DNA of 40,508 bases from Alphaproteobacteria bacterium (lineage in GTDB: Bacteria > Pseudomonadota > Alphaproteobacteria > 16-39-46 > JABJFC01): the NCBI GenBank assembly GCA_018662925.1, contig JABJFC010000020.1:1-40508 (forward strand), read 5' to 3'. A program made the translations under genes and the position numbers. Each line of letters begins with the position of its first letter. Positions within the stretch are counted from its first letter, which is position 1. The notes under the pieces were generated by a model, which worked only from the letters and a program-made list of their open reading frames with translations, had not been told where the DNA came from and did not search any database. Of the stretch, positions 17,094 to 25,677 are shown one piece after another.

Positions 17094-17717
17094 TTAGGCA
17101 GCCTCTTCCTTGAGAGCCTTGGGCTTGATAACCTTTGTAGACGCCACTTCTTCAATACTCTTATCGAGATCAGACTCCGCTCCAGTACCTCCCTCACGAG
17201 ATATGTATGGAATGATATCTTTCAGATCAATAAAGTTATCTGCCTGCCTACGCAATTCATCAGAAATCATTGGTGGACTTGTCCGAATGGTACTTACAAC
17301 AGTGGTTCGAACGCCTTTTTTCTGGGCAGCTTCTAGAACACACCTAAAATCTCCATCTCCGGAAAATAAAACAGCATGATCAATACGATCTGAAAGCTCC
17401 ATCATATCGATTGCGAGCTCTATATCTGTATTCCCTTTCACGCGGCGCCTTCCTGCTGAGTCTGTAAACTCCTTGAGTGGCTTTGTCACCATGGTATATC
17501 CATTATAATCAAGCCAGTCCACAAGGGGACGAATTGGTGAGTATTCTTGATCATCAATTAGAGCTGTATAATAGAAGGCTCTGACCAATAACCCCTTCTC
17601 GGCGAAGAATGATAACAACTTCTTATAGTCGATATCAAACTCCAAAACTTTTGCAGCTGTGTGTAGATTCGGCCCGTCAATAAAAAGAGCGAGGCGTTCC
17701 TGCTTATAAAAAATCAT
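17094..17717 (-). CDS. NYN domain protein, LabA/DUF88-like putative RNase
   Basis: A 207-residue protein with an NYN domain (PIN-like nuclease fold) over residues about 8-155. Visible acidic metal ligands are in LFIDGPNLH (Asp at about 14), in KGNTDIELAIDM and in LFSGDGDFRCVL (the SGDGDF motif is typical). The C-terminus is Lys/Glu-rich and ends KPKALKEEAA. The named LabA is a cyanobacterial circadian factor, but bacterial members as a group are presumed RNases. The ribosome site GAGAGG is visible before the ATG. It is divergent from rpoZ with a shared 190-base promoter region, which may link it to the stringent-response operon. The target RNA is unknown. Confidence 0.85.
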   Translation of the reverse strand: MIFYKQERLALFIDGPNLHTAAKVLEFDIDYKKLLSFFAEKGLLVRAFYYTALIDDQEYSPIRPLVDWLDYNGYTMVTKPLKEFTDSAGRRRVKGNTDIELAIDMMELSDRIDHAVLFSGDGDFRCVLEAAQKKGVRTTVVSTIRTSPPMISDELRRQADNFIDLKDIIPYISREGGTGAESDLDKSIEEVASTKVIKPKALKEEAA

Positions 17718-17843
17718 ATTTTTGACCTCTCAAGTACATGTAATTTCTTACATAAATTTTCTAAATTAACAAAATGTAGTAGTCATTATATCACCACCAC
17801 CCCCTGTGTTTTGAGGATTTTTCCCCTACCATGAAGCAAATTC

Positions 17844-17872
17844 TTGCGTTCTTGGATCAACCCCACTATAGT
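17844..17872 (+). promoter_or_regulatory. Candidate rpoZ-rel promoter
   Basis: TTGCGT (17844-17849) and TATAGT (17867-17872) are separated by exactly 17 bases and lie about 36 bases before the rpoZ ATG. It is probably the main promoter of the rpoZ-rel-acpS-lepB-rnc-era run. Confidence 0.55.
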
Positions 17873-17907
17873 CACAAATTATCAACCGTCAATGAGGATT
17901 TTTTTAA

Positions 17908-18405
17908 ATGGCACGCGTTACCGTCGAAGATTGTGTTGTTCTAGTACCAAACAGATTTGATTTAGTCTTGCTCGCAGCCCAGAGAACAAGGGAAATTGCA
18001 GGAGGATCTCCTTTAACAGTAGATCGTGACAATGATAAAAATCCGGTTGTATCTTTGCGAGAAATTGCAGATAAAACCGTCCCATTGGAAAAATTGGATG
18101 AGGGATTGATCAAGTCTTTGCAGAAACATGTAGAGCCCGATATTATCGACGAAGATGTCGAAGAAGAAATTGCAGCAACTCAAGACTGGGTGAAAAATCC
18201 TGAGAGTTCTACAATGTCAGAAGAAATTTCAGAAGATGAGCTTTCTATTGAAAGTGATACACAGCTAGCGGCTCAATCGGAGGAAGCTCAGGCATCTACT
18301 TCGGAAGAAGAAACAGGCGTCACCTTAGAAACTGAAGACACTACCATTGAAAAAGAAGAAGAACTCGCTCATGATGAACCTATGGAGAAAGTTAAAGCAG
18401 AGTAG
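17908..18405 (+). CDS. rpoZ: RNA polymerase omega subunit with acidic C-terminal extension
   Basis: The N-terminal ~65 residues are a standard omega subunit: [20 protein letters not shown], then [11 protein letters not shown] and [14 protein letters not shown]. Omega binds the beta-prime subunit and helps polymerase assembly; in many bacteria it also contributes to a ppGpp site. The whole product is 165 residues, against roughly 90-130 in most bacteria. The added ~95 residues are acidic and Ser/Thr-rich ([16 protein letters not shown], then [18 protein letters not shown]) and probably disordered. The gene immediately precedes rel, the classical alphaproteobacterial arrangement. Only the start region is needed to identify it; the tail function is unknown. 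Confidence 0.93.
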   Translation: MARVTVEDCVVLVPNRFDLVLLAAQRTREIAGGSPLTVDRDNDKNPVVSLREIADKTVPLEKLDEGLIKSLQKHVEPDIIDEDVEEEIAATQDWVKNPESSTMSEEISEDELSIESDTQLAAQSEEAQASTSEEETGVTLETEDTTIEKEEELAHDEPMEKVKAE

Positions 18406-18475
18406 CTCTTTCAGATATAGGTTGTATTTATAGGTGCACTGCTTTTAACATGTGAAAAGGGGTGCCCCAAAGCGG

Positions 18476-20605
18476 ATGAATCAGCAAACTGAATTGATCG
18501 AGAAAGTAAGGTCCTATGATCCAAATGTAGATGAGGATCTGATTCGGCGTGCGTACGATTTTGCTCAAAAAGTCCACGGAACTCAAAAGCGCGATTCCGG
18601 AGAGAATTATTTTTCACATCCCTTAGAAGTTGCAAATATCCTTACTAGATGGAAATTGGACGCAGCCACAATCGCCACAGCACTACTCCATGACACTATT
18701 GAAGACACTGTCGCCACGTTCAGCGAGATAGAAGCTCTATTTGGAAAGGAGGTCGCCTATCTTGTGGACGGCGTGACAAAACTGTCTCGAATAGAATTGC
18801 AATCTGATAAGACAAAACAGGCCGAAAATTTTAGAAAGCTTGTGCTTGCAATGTCCAAGGACATTCGCGTCCTCCTCGTAAAACTTGCAGATCGCCTCCA
18901 TAATATGAGGACCTTGCATCACAGAAAATCGGAAGCAAAAAGAAAACGCACGTCTCTTGAAACAATGGAAATATATGCTCCCCTTGCAGAACGCATCGGA
19001 ATGCATGAGATGAAGAATGAACTGGAAGATCTAGCTTTTGCCGAATTAAATCCAGAAGGCCGAGCCTCCATTTTAAGCAGATTCGAATTTCTGAGGAAAA
19101 TCGGGGAAGATATCGTCGGAACTATTCTCCAGGGACTACAAGATGCCTTGATAAAGGGAGGCATTCACGCATCCATATCCGGTAGAGAAAAAACAACCTA
19201 TTCCATCTGGCGTAAAATGCAGCGCAAGAATGTGGAGTTTGAGCAGCTTTCAGACGTCATGGCCTTTCGGATTGTTTTAGATACGATCCCTGAATGTTAC
19301 CAAGCACTGGGCATCATCCATAGTACTTACCTCGTTGTTCCAGCTCGATTCAAAGATTATATCAGCACTCCAAAGCCCAATGGCTACCGTTCCTTACATA
19401 CCACCGTAATTGTTCCGGACAACCAACGTATTGAGATTCAAATTCGCACCTACGAGATGCACGAAGTAGCAGAGTTGGGTGTGGCAGCACACTGGCAATA
19501 CAAACAAGAAGTAACCGACACAAAAACAGGAGGCCAGTACAGGTGGCTAAGGGGCCTATTGGATATATTGGAAAGTGCTTCTGGTCCCGAAGAATTTCTT
19601 GAACACACAAAGCTAGAAATGTTTCAGGATCAGGTCTTTTGCTTTACCCCTCAGGGAGATCTGATTACCCTTCCCAAAGGAGCAACGCCAGTCGACTTTG
19701 CCTACGCGGTGCACTCAGAGATCGGAAATACTTGCACCAGTGTTAAGATCAACGGTCGACTTATGCCTCTCCGAACAGAGCTTACCAATGGCGATCAGGT
19801 AGAAATTATCACCTCCAAGAATCACATCCCCTCTCCTACGTGGGAACGTTTTGTGGTCACAGGAAAAGCCCGCGCTCACATTCGACGATTTATCCGAGCC
19901 AAACAAAAAGTTCAATACTTCGACCTAGGTCGTGCTCTATTACATAAAACTTTTAAAGATTTCGGAATTAGCTTTTCAGACAAAATGCTAGAAAAGGCCC
20001 CTGAAGCCCTTAATCTAGAATCTGTAGAAGAATTGTTGATTCAAGTAGGAGAAGGCCAGCTATCCAGCAGTGAAGTTATCCATGTTATCTTCCCAGAGAA
20101 AAAACTCAAAGAAATGCACACTGAAACAGAAAATACCGTGCCCGTTTCACAAGCAGACACCTCAATTCCCATAAAGGGACTACTTCCAGGCATGGCACTT
20201 CACTACGCTTCTTGTTGTCACCCCATTCCTGGAGACCGCATCGTTGGCATCGCAACAACCGGAAGCGGTGTAACAATTCATACGACCGACTGTGAAACCT
20301 TGGAAAATTTTGAAGATGAGCCTGAGCGGTGGATTGATGTCGTCTGGAATGAAAATATGACTGCGGAAGAACCACACGCTGCCCGCGTAAAAGTGACGCT
20401 GATAAATGAAAGTGGTAGCCTAGGAAAACTTGCAACCGTTATAGGCAAAAATGGTTCTAACATTCTGAATCTTAAAATTGTCCAACGCAATACTGAATTC
20501 TTTGATTTGTTCTTGGATATAGAAGTGAAAGACCTGGCACATCTCACAAACATTATTGCGGCACTCAGAGCGATTGAGCTTGTAAACTCTGTGGAACGAG
20601 TTTAA
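18476..20605 (+). CDS. rel: Bifunctional-type (p)ppGpp synthetase/hydrolase RelA/SpoT
   Basis: About 709 residues, the usual length of long Rel enzymes. It makes and degrades the stringent-response alarmone. In order: HD hydrolase domain with HPLEVAN and the intact metal motif HDTIEDT (His72, Asp73, Glu76, Asp77), then the synthetase domain with RFKDYISTPKPNGYRSLHTT. These are followed by the TGS domain (FCFTPQGDLITLPKGATPVD), a helical/CC region with HYASCCHPIPGD, and a C-terminal ACT domain (VTLINESGSLGKLATVIGKN). An intact HD motif suggests hydrolase activity is kept. I prefer ATG 18476; a GTG at 18452 would add eight residues, and neither has an ideal ribosome site. It is co-oriented with rpoZ 70 bases upstream. 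Confidence 0.95.
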   Translation: MNQQTELIEKVRSYDPNVDEDLIRRAYDFAQKVHGTQKRDSGENYFSHPLEVANILTRWKLDAATIATALLHDTIEDTVATFSEIEALFGKEVAYLVDGVTKLSRIELQSDKTKQAENFRKLVLAMSKDIRVLLVKLADRLHNMRTLHHRKSEAKRKRTSLETMEIYAPLAERIGMHEMKNELEDLAFAELNPEGRASILSRFEFLRKIGEDIVGTILQGLQDALIKGGIHASISGREKTTYSIWRKMQRKNVEFEQLSDVMAFRIVLDTIPECYQALGIIHSTYLVVPARFKDYISTPKPNGYRSLHTTVIVPDNQRIEIQIRTYEMHEVAELGVAAHWQYKQEVTDTKTGGQYRWLRGLLDILESASGPEEFLEHTKLEMFQDQVFCFTPQGDLITLPKGATPVDFAYAVHSEIGNTCTSVKINGRLMPLRTELTNGDQVEIITSKNHIPSPTWERFVVTGKARAHIRRFIRAKQKVQYFDLGRALLHKTFKDFGISFSDKMLEKAPEALNLESVEELLIQVGEGQLSSSEVIHVIFPEKKLKEMHTETENTVPVSQADTSIPIKGLLPGMALHYASCCHPIPGDRIVGIATTGSGVTIHTTDCETLENFEDEPERWIDVVWNENMTAEEPHAARVKVTLINESGSLGKLATVIGKNGSNILNLKIVQRNTEFFDLFLDIEVKDLAHLTNIIAALRAIELVNSVERV

Positions 20606-20625
20606 AGAGGCCAAAAGGATTTTAC

Positions 20626-21165
20626 ATGTTTCAGACGAGAACGCCCAAAACCCTACTTGAAAAGGCAAAGGGTTATATTTGGCCTAAAATAGGTTGGAAG
20701 AGAGCAACAAAGTACGTGTGGTTACGAATCGTACGAACACAAGGCTCTCCCTATTTCGTTGCCGTGGGGCTTGCGACTGGAACAGCCATTTCCTTCACTC
20801 CTTTTTTAGGAGTGCAGATTATTGTTGCTCTTATTTTGACCCGGGCTGTGAGAGGCAGCATTACCACTGCCCTTTTGGGGACCCTGTTCGGCAATCCGTG
20901 GACATTTCCTTTTATTTGGGTCGCTACGTACAAAATGGGGCTATTATTTTTAGGGCGTCCCTCTGTTTTAGATGTGCAAAATCTGAATATGGCTATGCTG
21001 TGGGAAAATTCATGGAGTGTTTTCTTTCCCATGCTTATCGGCAGTATTCCGTGTACAATTGCAGCATGGATTTTGGTTTTCTTCGTAACACGCCACTACG
21101 TAAGGCACTTTCATTCCATAAAAAAAGAAAAACAACGCACCAAACAAAAAAGGGTTAATTCATGA
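20626..21165 (+). CDS. DUF2062 membrane protein
   Basis: A 179-residue inner-membrane protein. After a basic N-terminus it shows the DUF2062 signature: SPYFVAVGLATGTAISFTPF (residues about 44-63), a hydrophobic helix, and the conserved GTLFGNPWTFPFIWVATYKMG segment (about 85-105). A further C-terminal hydrophobic helix (about 135-155) ends in a basic tail. The function of the family is unknown; some members are fused to glycosyltransferases. The gene follows rel by 20 bases and overlaps acpS by four bases (ATGA), so translation is coupled. Its fixed place between rel and acpS is common in alphaproteobacteria. Confidence 0.85.
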   Translation: MFQTRTPKTLLEKAKGYIWPKIGWKRATKYVWLRIVRTQGSPYFVAVGLATGTAISFTPFLGVQIIVALILTRAVRGSITTALLGTLFGNPWTFPFIWVATYKMGLLFLGRPSVLDVQNLNMAMLWENSWSVFFPMLIGSIPCTIAAWILVFFVTRHYVRHFHSIKKEKQRTKQKRVNS

Positions 21166-21584
21166 TATTAGGTATCGGAAGCGATCTTGTCGATATCGAC
21201 AGAATTTCTAACTTACTTGAAAAGTATGAGGCTCCCTTTTTGAAAAGGGTCTTCACAAAAGACGAGCAAATCCTCTCTGAAAGAAGAAAAACCCGTGCGG
21301 CAAGCTATGGAAAACGCTTTGCGGCAAAAGAAGCCTGCGCAAAAGCCTTGGGAACAGGTTTTCGGAATGGACTGCAATGGACTGACATGGAAGTTGTTCG
21401 CACCAAGACAGGAAAACCCACCATACGCCTACATGGCATTGCAGAAGAGTTATTGGCAAAAAAAATTCCTGCAGGAAAAATCCCACAAATTGATGTAAGT
21501 TTGAGTGATGAGGGTTCTATTGCTCTTGCTTTTGTGGTTATATCGTGCCAGGAAAAGCTAATTGAAGACGTGAGGGAATTGTAA
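21162..21584 (+). CDS. acpS: Holo-[acyl-carrier-protein] synthase
   Basis: A 140-residue AcpS. It transfers 4'-phosphopantetheine from CoA to apo-ACP, activating fatty-acid synthesis. The Mg-binding Asp8 is in GIGSDLVDIDRI and the second metal ligand Glu is in RFAAKEACAKALGTGF (residue about 58). The DVSLSDEGSIALAFVV strand near the end is typical. The length is slightly above the usual 120-130, with a short C-terminal extension. It starts inside the end of the DUF2062 gene and lies five bases before lepB. Confidence 0.95.
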   Translation: MILGIGSDLVDIDRISNLLEKYEAPFLKRVFTKDEQILSERRKTRAASYGKRFAAKEACAKALGTGFRNGLQWTDMEVVRTKTGKPTIRLHGIAEELLAKKIPAGKIPQIDVSLSDEGSIALAFVVISCQEKLIEDVREL

Positions 21585-21589
21585 AAAGT

Positions 21590-22339
21590 ATGACGACCGA
21601 AAATAAAAAGACCACTACACTTTGGGAAAATGTAAAAACGATACTCATTGCTATCCTTATAGCCGTTGCCATAAGGACATTCGCGTTTGAACCTTTTACT
21701 ATTCCATCGGGCTCTATGATCCCTACCCTTCTTATTGGGGATTATCTTTTTGTCTCGAAATATTCTTACGGATATAGTCGATATTCTTTCCCATTTGGAA
21801 TTGGCCCCTTCTCGGGACGTGTTTTCTTTGAACCTCCGAAAAGAGGAGAGGTCGCCGTCTTCAAATTTCCAAAGAACACTTCTGAAAACTGGATCAAACG
21901 TATCATTGGCCTTCCCGGAGATAAGATTCAAATCGTAAATAGCGTTTTAAATATTAATGGTGAACCCGTAAAATTAGAACGCATTGAAGATTTTATGCAC
22001 GACACTGACTCCGGTGAAAAAGTCCCCGTTCCCCAGTACATTGAAACACTTCCCAATGGCGTTTCTCATCGAATCATCAAAGTACACGTAAAGGAAGAAG
22101 ATAGTGAATGGGAAAATAGCCCTGAGTACATCATTCCTGAAGGTCACTACTTTATGATGGGAGATAATCGCGATGAGTCGGGAGACAGTCGGGTAAGATG
22201 GCGCCTTGGCGATGTTCCCATCGTTAATTTTGTCGGAAAAGCGGAAATTATCTTTTTCTCTACGGATGCAAAGTGGTGGCAAATATGGAAATGGCCCTCA
22301 GGCATCCGCACATCCAGACTCTTCGAAAAAATTGGCTAA
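21590..22339 (+). CDS. lepB: Signal peptidase I
   Basis: A 249-residue leader peptidase of the S26 Ser/Lys type. It is anchored in the inner membrane by one N-terminal helix (residues about 15-33) with the catalytic domain in the periplasm. Catalytic Ser42 is in IPSGSMIPTLLIGD and the general-base Lys103 is in NWIKRIIGLPGD. The conserved box MGDNRDESGDSR is present at about 187-198. It would process the exported proteins encoded in this window. It sits between acpS and rnc in a tight operon. Confidence 0.96.
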   Translation: MTTENKKTTTLWENVKTILIAILIAVAIRTFAFEPFTIPSGSMIPTLLIGDYLFVSKYSYGYSRYSFPFGIGPFSGRVFFEPPKRGEVAVFKFPKNTSENWIKRIIGLPGDKIQIVNSVLNINGEPVKLERIEDFMHDTDSGEKVPVPQYIETLPNGVSHRIIKVHVKEEDSEWENSPEYIIPEGHYFMMGDNRDESGDSRVRWRLGDVPIVNFVGKAEIIFFSTDAKWWQIWKWPSGIRTSRLFEKIG

Positions 22340-22352
22340 CGGAAGCGGAGAG

Positions 22353-23060
22353 ATGGATCAGGGCCTTACTCAATCTGAGCGAAAAGAGCTCGAGAAAGAT
22401 TTAGGTTACAAATTTAAGAACGTGCCCTTAATAACAACGGTATTGGTTCACCCAAGCGTCCTTAAAAAATCGACCTATTCAAATTTTGAAAGATGTGAGT
22501 TTTTGGGAGATAGAGTGTTGTCTCTAACAATTGCAGAGCTTCTTTATAAAGCTTTTCCAACCGATAGCGAGGGAGATCTTGCCCACCGCCTTGCTGAGTT
22601 GGTAAAAAGACTCACATTAGTCAACGTGGCCCAAGCATTTGGTCTTGGGCGTTATATCCATTGTGGGAATCAAGTGCTTGATGCAACCACCCCCTTCTCG
22701 AGAACAATCCTGGCAGACTCATGCGAGGCTCTTATTGGCGCATTGTTTCTAGACGGAGGCCTTGAGGCTGCACAAAATTTCATCAAGAAACAGTGGAAAG
22801 AGCATATAGCATCATCAGGAGAAGCACCTCCAAAGGATCCTAAATCTGCCCTTCAGGAATGGTTGCAGGGACGTGGCTTTTCTCTGCCAGAATACAAAGT
22901 ACTTACTATTGAAGGCTCAGACCACATCCCCGAATTTCGTGTTGAAGCCATCGGGCCAAAAGAAACATCTGCCATTGGAAAAGGCCTTTCAAAAAGGGAA
23001 GCAGAACGGATTGCAGCTGAGAAACTTTTGGAAACACTGAAAGAGGCGCATGGAAAATAA
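22353..23060 (+). CDS. rnc: Ribonuclease III
   Basis: A 235-residue RNase III that cuts double-stranded RNA in rRNA maturation and mRNA or sRNA turnover. I start it at ATG 22353, preceded by GGAAGCGGAG, because homology begins there. The open frame runs further left but only overlaps lepB. The catalytic motif FERCEFLGDRVL has Asp53 and the second site DSCEALIGALFLDGG has Glu125, an eight-residue offset from E. coli Asp45/Glu117. The common NERLEFLGD box has variant residues Phe and Cys here. The C-terminal double-stranded-RNA-binding domain (about 160-232) includes PKSALQEWLQGRG. Its end overlaps era by 11 bases. Confidence 0.96.
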   Translation: MDQGLTQSERKELEKDLGYKFKNVPLITTVLVHPSVLKKSTYSNFERCEFLGDRVLSLTIAELLYKAFPTDSEGDLAHRLAELVKRLTLVNVAQAFGLGRYIHCGNQVLDATTPFSRTILADSCEALIGALFLDGGLEAAQNFIKKQWKEHIASSGEAPPKDPKSALQEWLQGRGFSLPEYKVLTIEGSDHIPEFRVEAIGPKETSAIGKGLSKREAERIAAEKLLETLKEAHGK

Positions 23061-23955
23061 ACCTAAAAAATGTGCTTTCATTGCTCTTATAGGTCTTCCT
23101 AACTCTGGAAAGTCGACCCTTCTAAATCACATCTTGGGATCCAAGGTTTCCATCGTAACCCATAAGCCTCAGACAACCCGATTTCGCATTATGGGAATCA
23201 GCATCCTTCAGCAAACGCAGCTTGTTTTTATGGATACACCCGGTATTTTTGAACCAACAAAGCGCCTTGATCGCGCCATGGTCCACTCCGCTTGGACAAC
23301 AGCTTTAGACGCAGACGAAATCGTCCTCTTGGTGGATTCACAAAAACCTATCTCGAACTTATTAATGAATGTCATAGAAAAAGTAGGCCAAGCTGGGAAA
23401 AAAGTGATTGTTGCTCTCAACAAAATTGACCTGGTTAAAAAGGAAGTTCTTTTAGAACTCTCACAAAAATTATACGCCACAGAAATGGTTGAAAAGGTCT
23501 TTATGATCTCCGCATTAAAAGGAAAAGGCACCGAGGATCTTTTATCTGAGCTTTCAGGTCTGGCGCCCAAAGGCCCCTGGCATTTCCCCGAGGATCAACT
23601 TTCCAGCTTGCCCGAACGCTTAATGGCTTCTGAAATAACCCGAGAAAAACTTTTTCTACATCTTCATCAAGAACTCCCCTATGCCCTTACCGTTGAAACG
23701 GAAACTTGGGAAGTTTTTGATAACGGCAACATAAAAATCAAGCAAACCATATATGTCGAGCGCGACTCCCAACGTGCCATCATCCTAGGGAAAAAGGGAA
23801 CAAAGATTAAACAGGTGGGAGAGTTAGCCCGTCGAGAACTCGAGCATTTGTTGGACAAAAAAATCCATCTTTTTCTCTTCGTCAAAGTAGACAAGAAATG
23901 GCAAGATCGTCCTGATCATTATAGAGCGATGGGACTGGAATATGAGAGCCAATAA
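23050..23955 (+). CDS. era: GTPase Era
   Basis: A 301-residue Era, needed for 30S ribosome maturation and 16S rRNA 3'-end binding. The GTPase domain shows G1 GLPNSGKST, G2 in the segment QTTRFRIMG, G3 DTPG, G4 NKID and G5 SALKG. The C-terminal KH domain has the motif IILGKKGTKIKQVGELARRE (residues about 245-264). The G1 loop reads LPNSGKS where RPNVGKS is usual, a conservative change. Translation starts inside rnc, a classical rnc-era pairing. Era binds the CCUCC end of 16S rRNA, a sequence related to the motif seen in the sRNA-like array at 8659-9252. Confidence 0.97.
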   Translation: MENKPKKCAFIALIGLPNSGKSTLLNHILGSKVSIVTHKPQTTRFRIMGISILQQTQLVFMDTPGIFEPTKRLDRAMVHSAWTTALDADEIVLLVDSQKPISNLLMNVIEKVGQAGKKVIVALNKIDLVKKEVLLELSQKLYATEMVEKVFMISALKGKGTEDLLSELSGLAPKGPWHFPEDQLSSLPERLMASEITREKLFLHLHQELPYALTVETETWEVFDNGNIKIKQTIYVERDSQRAIILGKKGTKIKQVGELARRELEHLLDKKIHLFLFVKVDKKWQDRPDHYRAMGLEYESQ

Positions 23956-24921
23956 ATGATTCGACTGGCAACTTTTAATATTGAAAATTTGAGTTTAGGA
24001 GGCAAAAACGAGCCTCCACTTTCCAATCGACTTGATATATTGCGACCCCAGTTGCAACGCCTACAGGCCGATATCCTGTGTCTCCAAGAAATTAACGCCT
24101 CCTCTAAAAAAGAGGGCCGTGGCTTAGAAGCTTTGGATCTTCTCCTACACGATACTGACTACCAAAACTATCACCGTACGGAAAGCCGGTCGACAAAGGG
24201 GCCTACTGACAAGCATAATTTAGTCATCTTGAGCCGTTTTCCATTTGAACAGAAGGAACAGTATCATAATGATTTAGTCTCTCCCCCACAATTTTCACCA
24301 ACGAATACAGTGGGAAATGGCGAAGGCTCATCGGAAATCATTTGGGATCGTCCCTTTATTTATGGACGCATTCCCATTGAGAATGGAAAAACCCTCCACA
24401 TTATCAATCTCCATTTAAGAGCGCCACGTGCCTCTCATATTGCAGGACAAAAAGTTAAAGCTTCTACATGGAAAACAGTGCCTGCCTGGGCAGAAGGTTA
24501 TTTTATTTCCTCTATCAAGCGCGCAGGTCAAGCCCTTGAAGCCCGTCTCCTTATTGATAAAATACTCGATGAAGACACCCACGCCTTGATAGCCGTCTGT
24601 GGAGACTTTAACGCAGATGAATATGAAGTGCCAACGCGCCTTCTTCGTGCAGACGACTCAGATACGGGAAATGGCGAACTGGCTTATCGCTCACTTGTGG
24701 GCTTAGAACACTCTATTCCATCAGTACAACGATACTCAGTCATCCATCAAGGACGGCGACAAATGCTGGACCATATTTTAGTCACTCGCCCCCTTTTAGG
24801 ACATTTTGATCATGTAGAAATTCATAATGAAAGCCTAGGAGATGAAATTTTTGGGGAACGAAACGTGTACGATTCCCCAGATTCTTATCATGCCCCCCTC
24901 TTGGGAAATTTCAACTTATAG
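23956..24921 (+). CDS. Endonuclease/exonuclease/phosphatase (EEP) family protein
   Basis: A 321-residue cytoplasmic hydrolase with the EEP fold. It begins MIRLATFNIENL (Asn metal/phosphate contact), then ILCLQEIN (metal Glu), a central IINLHLRAPR, CGDFNADEYEVP (GDFNA catalytic box), and HQGRRQMLDHILVTR. The C-terminal His motif, usually SDH-x-P, reads DSYHAPLLGNF, so His is kept but the preceding Asp is replaced by Tyr. The substrate could be nucleic acid or a phosphoester; sequence does not decide. It begins right at the era stop and precedes recO by nine bases, so it is part of the era-recO operon, perhaps a repair-related role. Confidence 0.82.
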   Translation: MIRLATFNIENLSLGGKNEPPLSNRLDILRPQLQRLQADILCLQEINASSKKEGRGLEALDLLLHDTDYQNYHRTESRSTKGPTDKHNLVILSRFPFEQKEQYHNDLVSPPQFSPTNTVGNGEGSSEIIWDRPFIYGRIPIENGKTLHIINLHLRAPRASHIAGQKVKASTWKTVPAWAEGYFISSIKRAGQALEARLLIDKILDEDTHALIAVCGDFNADEYEVPTRLLRADDSDTGNGELAYRSLVGLEHSIPSVQRYSVIHQGRRQMLDHILVTRPLLGHFDHVEIHNESLGDEIFGERNVYDSPDSYHAPLLGNFNL

Positions 24922-24930
24922 AGACTGCAT

Positions 24931-25653
24931 ATGGACTGGCGCGATGAAGGCTTTATCCTTAGAACAACCAAACACGGAGAGACATCCCTACTTGTTAGCA
25001 TTCTAACAAAAGACCATGGTCGCCACATGGGGATCACCCGGAAAAGTCGATCTTCCAAAATGTCCTCAGGTCTCCAGCTCGGGAATAGAACATCTGTTGA
25101 GTGGAAAGCCCGCCTTCCTGAACATCTAGGAACTTGGAAACTGGAAACCATTTCCAGTCCCTTCTCTGCCCTTATGGATCAGCCTGGTCCCTTAACAGCT
25201 TTAACTTCTGCCCTGTCTCTCTGTGACAGCGTCCTTCCAGAACGAGAATCCTTGCCATGCCTTTTTCAACAAATGTCTGAAGTCGTCTCCGCACTTTCTT
25301 CTCCCACTTGGCTCCAAGCCTATATCCGTTTCGAAGTTCATCTCTTGAAAGAGCTTGGCTTTTCACTCGATTTAGAAAAATGCGCTGTCACAAAAGAAGT
25401 GGAAAATCTTACATATGTTTCTCCCAAAACAGGGTGCGCTGTCACAAAAGAAACCGGAGAACCTTATAAGGATCGCCTCTTTCCCCTACCCGCCTTCTTG
25501 GGGCCCGCATACAATGACTCAAAAGAAATATCAGACACCGAATATGTCCAAGGATTGCAGCTGACAGGGTATTTCTTGGAAAAGTGTGTGCTTAGCACCA
25601 AGGATCTCTCGCTGCCGTCGTCTCGTCACCGATTAATGGGCTACGTTAGATAA
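24931..25653 (+). CDS. recO: DNA repair protein RecO
   Basis: A 240-residue RecO, a mediator that loads RecA on SSB-coated gaps in the RecFOR pathway. The N-terminal OB fold has DEGFILRTTKHGETSLLVSI (residues about 4-23). The helical middle contains WLQAYIRFEVHLLKELGFSLDL, and the C-terminal region has the YVSPKTG motif. An 18-base direct repeat (25381-25398 and 25434-25451) makes the peptide CAVTKE occur twice. It is the usual partner downstream of era in alphaproteobacteria. A weak hairpin GGGATTCCC plus T6 follows the stop and may terminate the operon. Confidence 0.92.
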   Translation: MDWRDEGFILRTTKHGETSLLVSILTKDHGRHMGITRKSRSSKMSSGLQLGNRTSVEWKARLPEHLGTWKLETISSPFSALMDQPGPLTALTSALSLCDSVLPERESLPCLFQQMSEVVSALSSPTWLQAYIRFEVHLLKELGFSLDLEKCAVTKEVENLTYVSPKTGCAVTKETGEPYKDRLFPLPAFLGPAYNDSKEISDTEYVQGLQLTGYFLEKCVLSTKDLSLPSSRHRLMGYVR

Positions 25654-25677
25654 AGCAATTTGCTGGGATTCCCTTTT

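Noticed and set aside
22206-22352. Upstream extension of the rnc frame
   Set aside because: It overlaps lepB and lacks RNase III homology; ATG 22353 has a good ribosome site.
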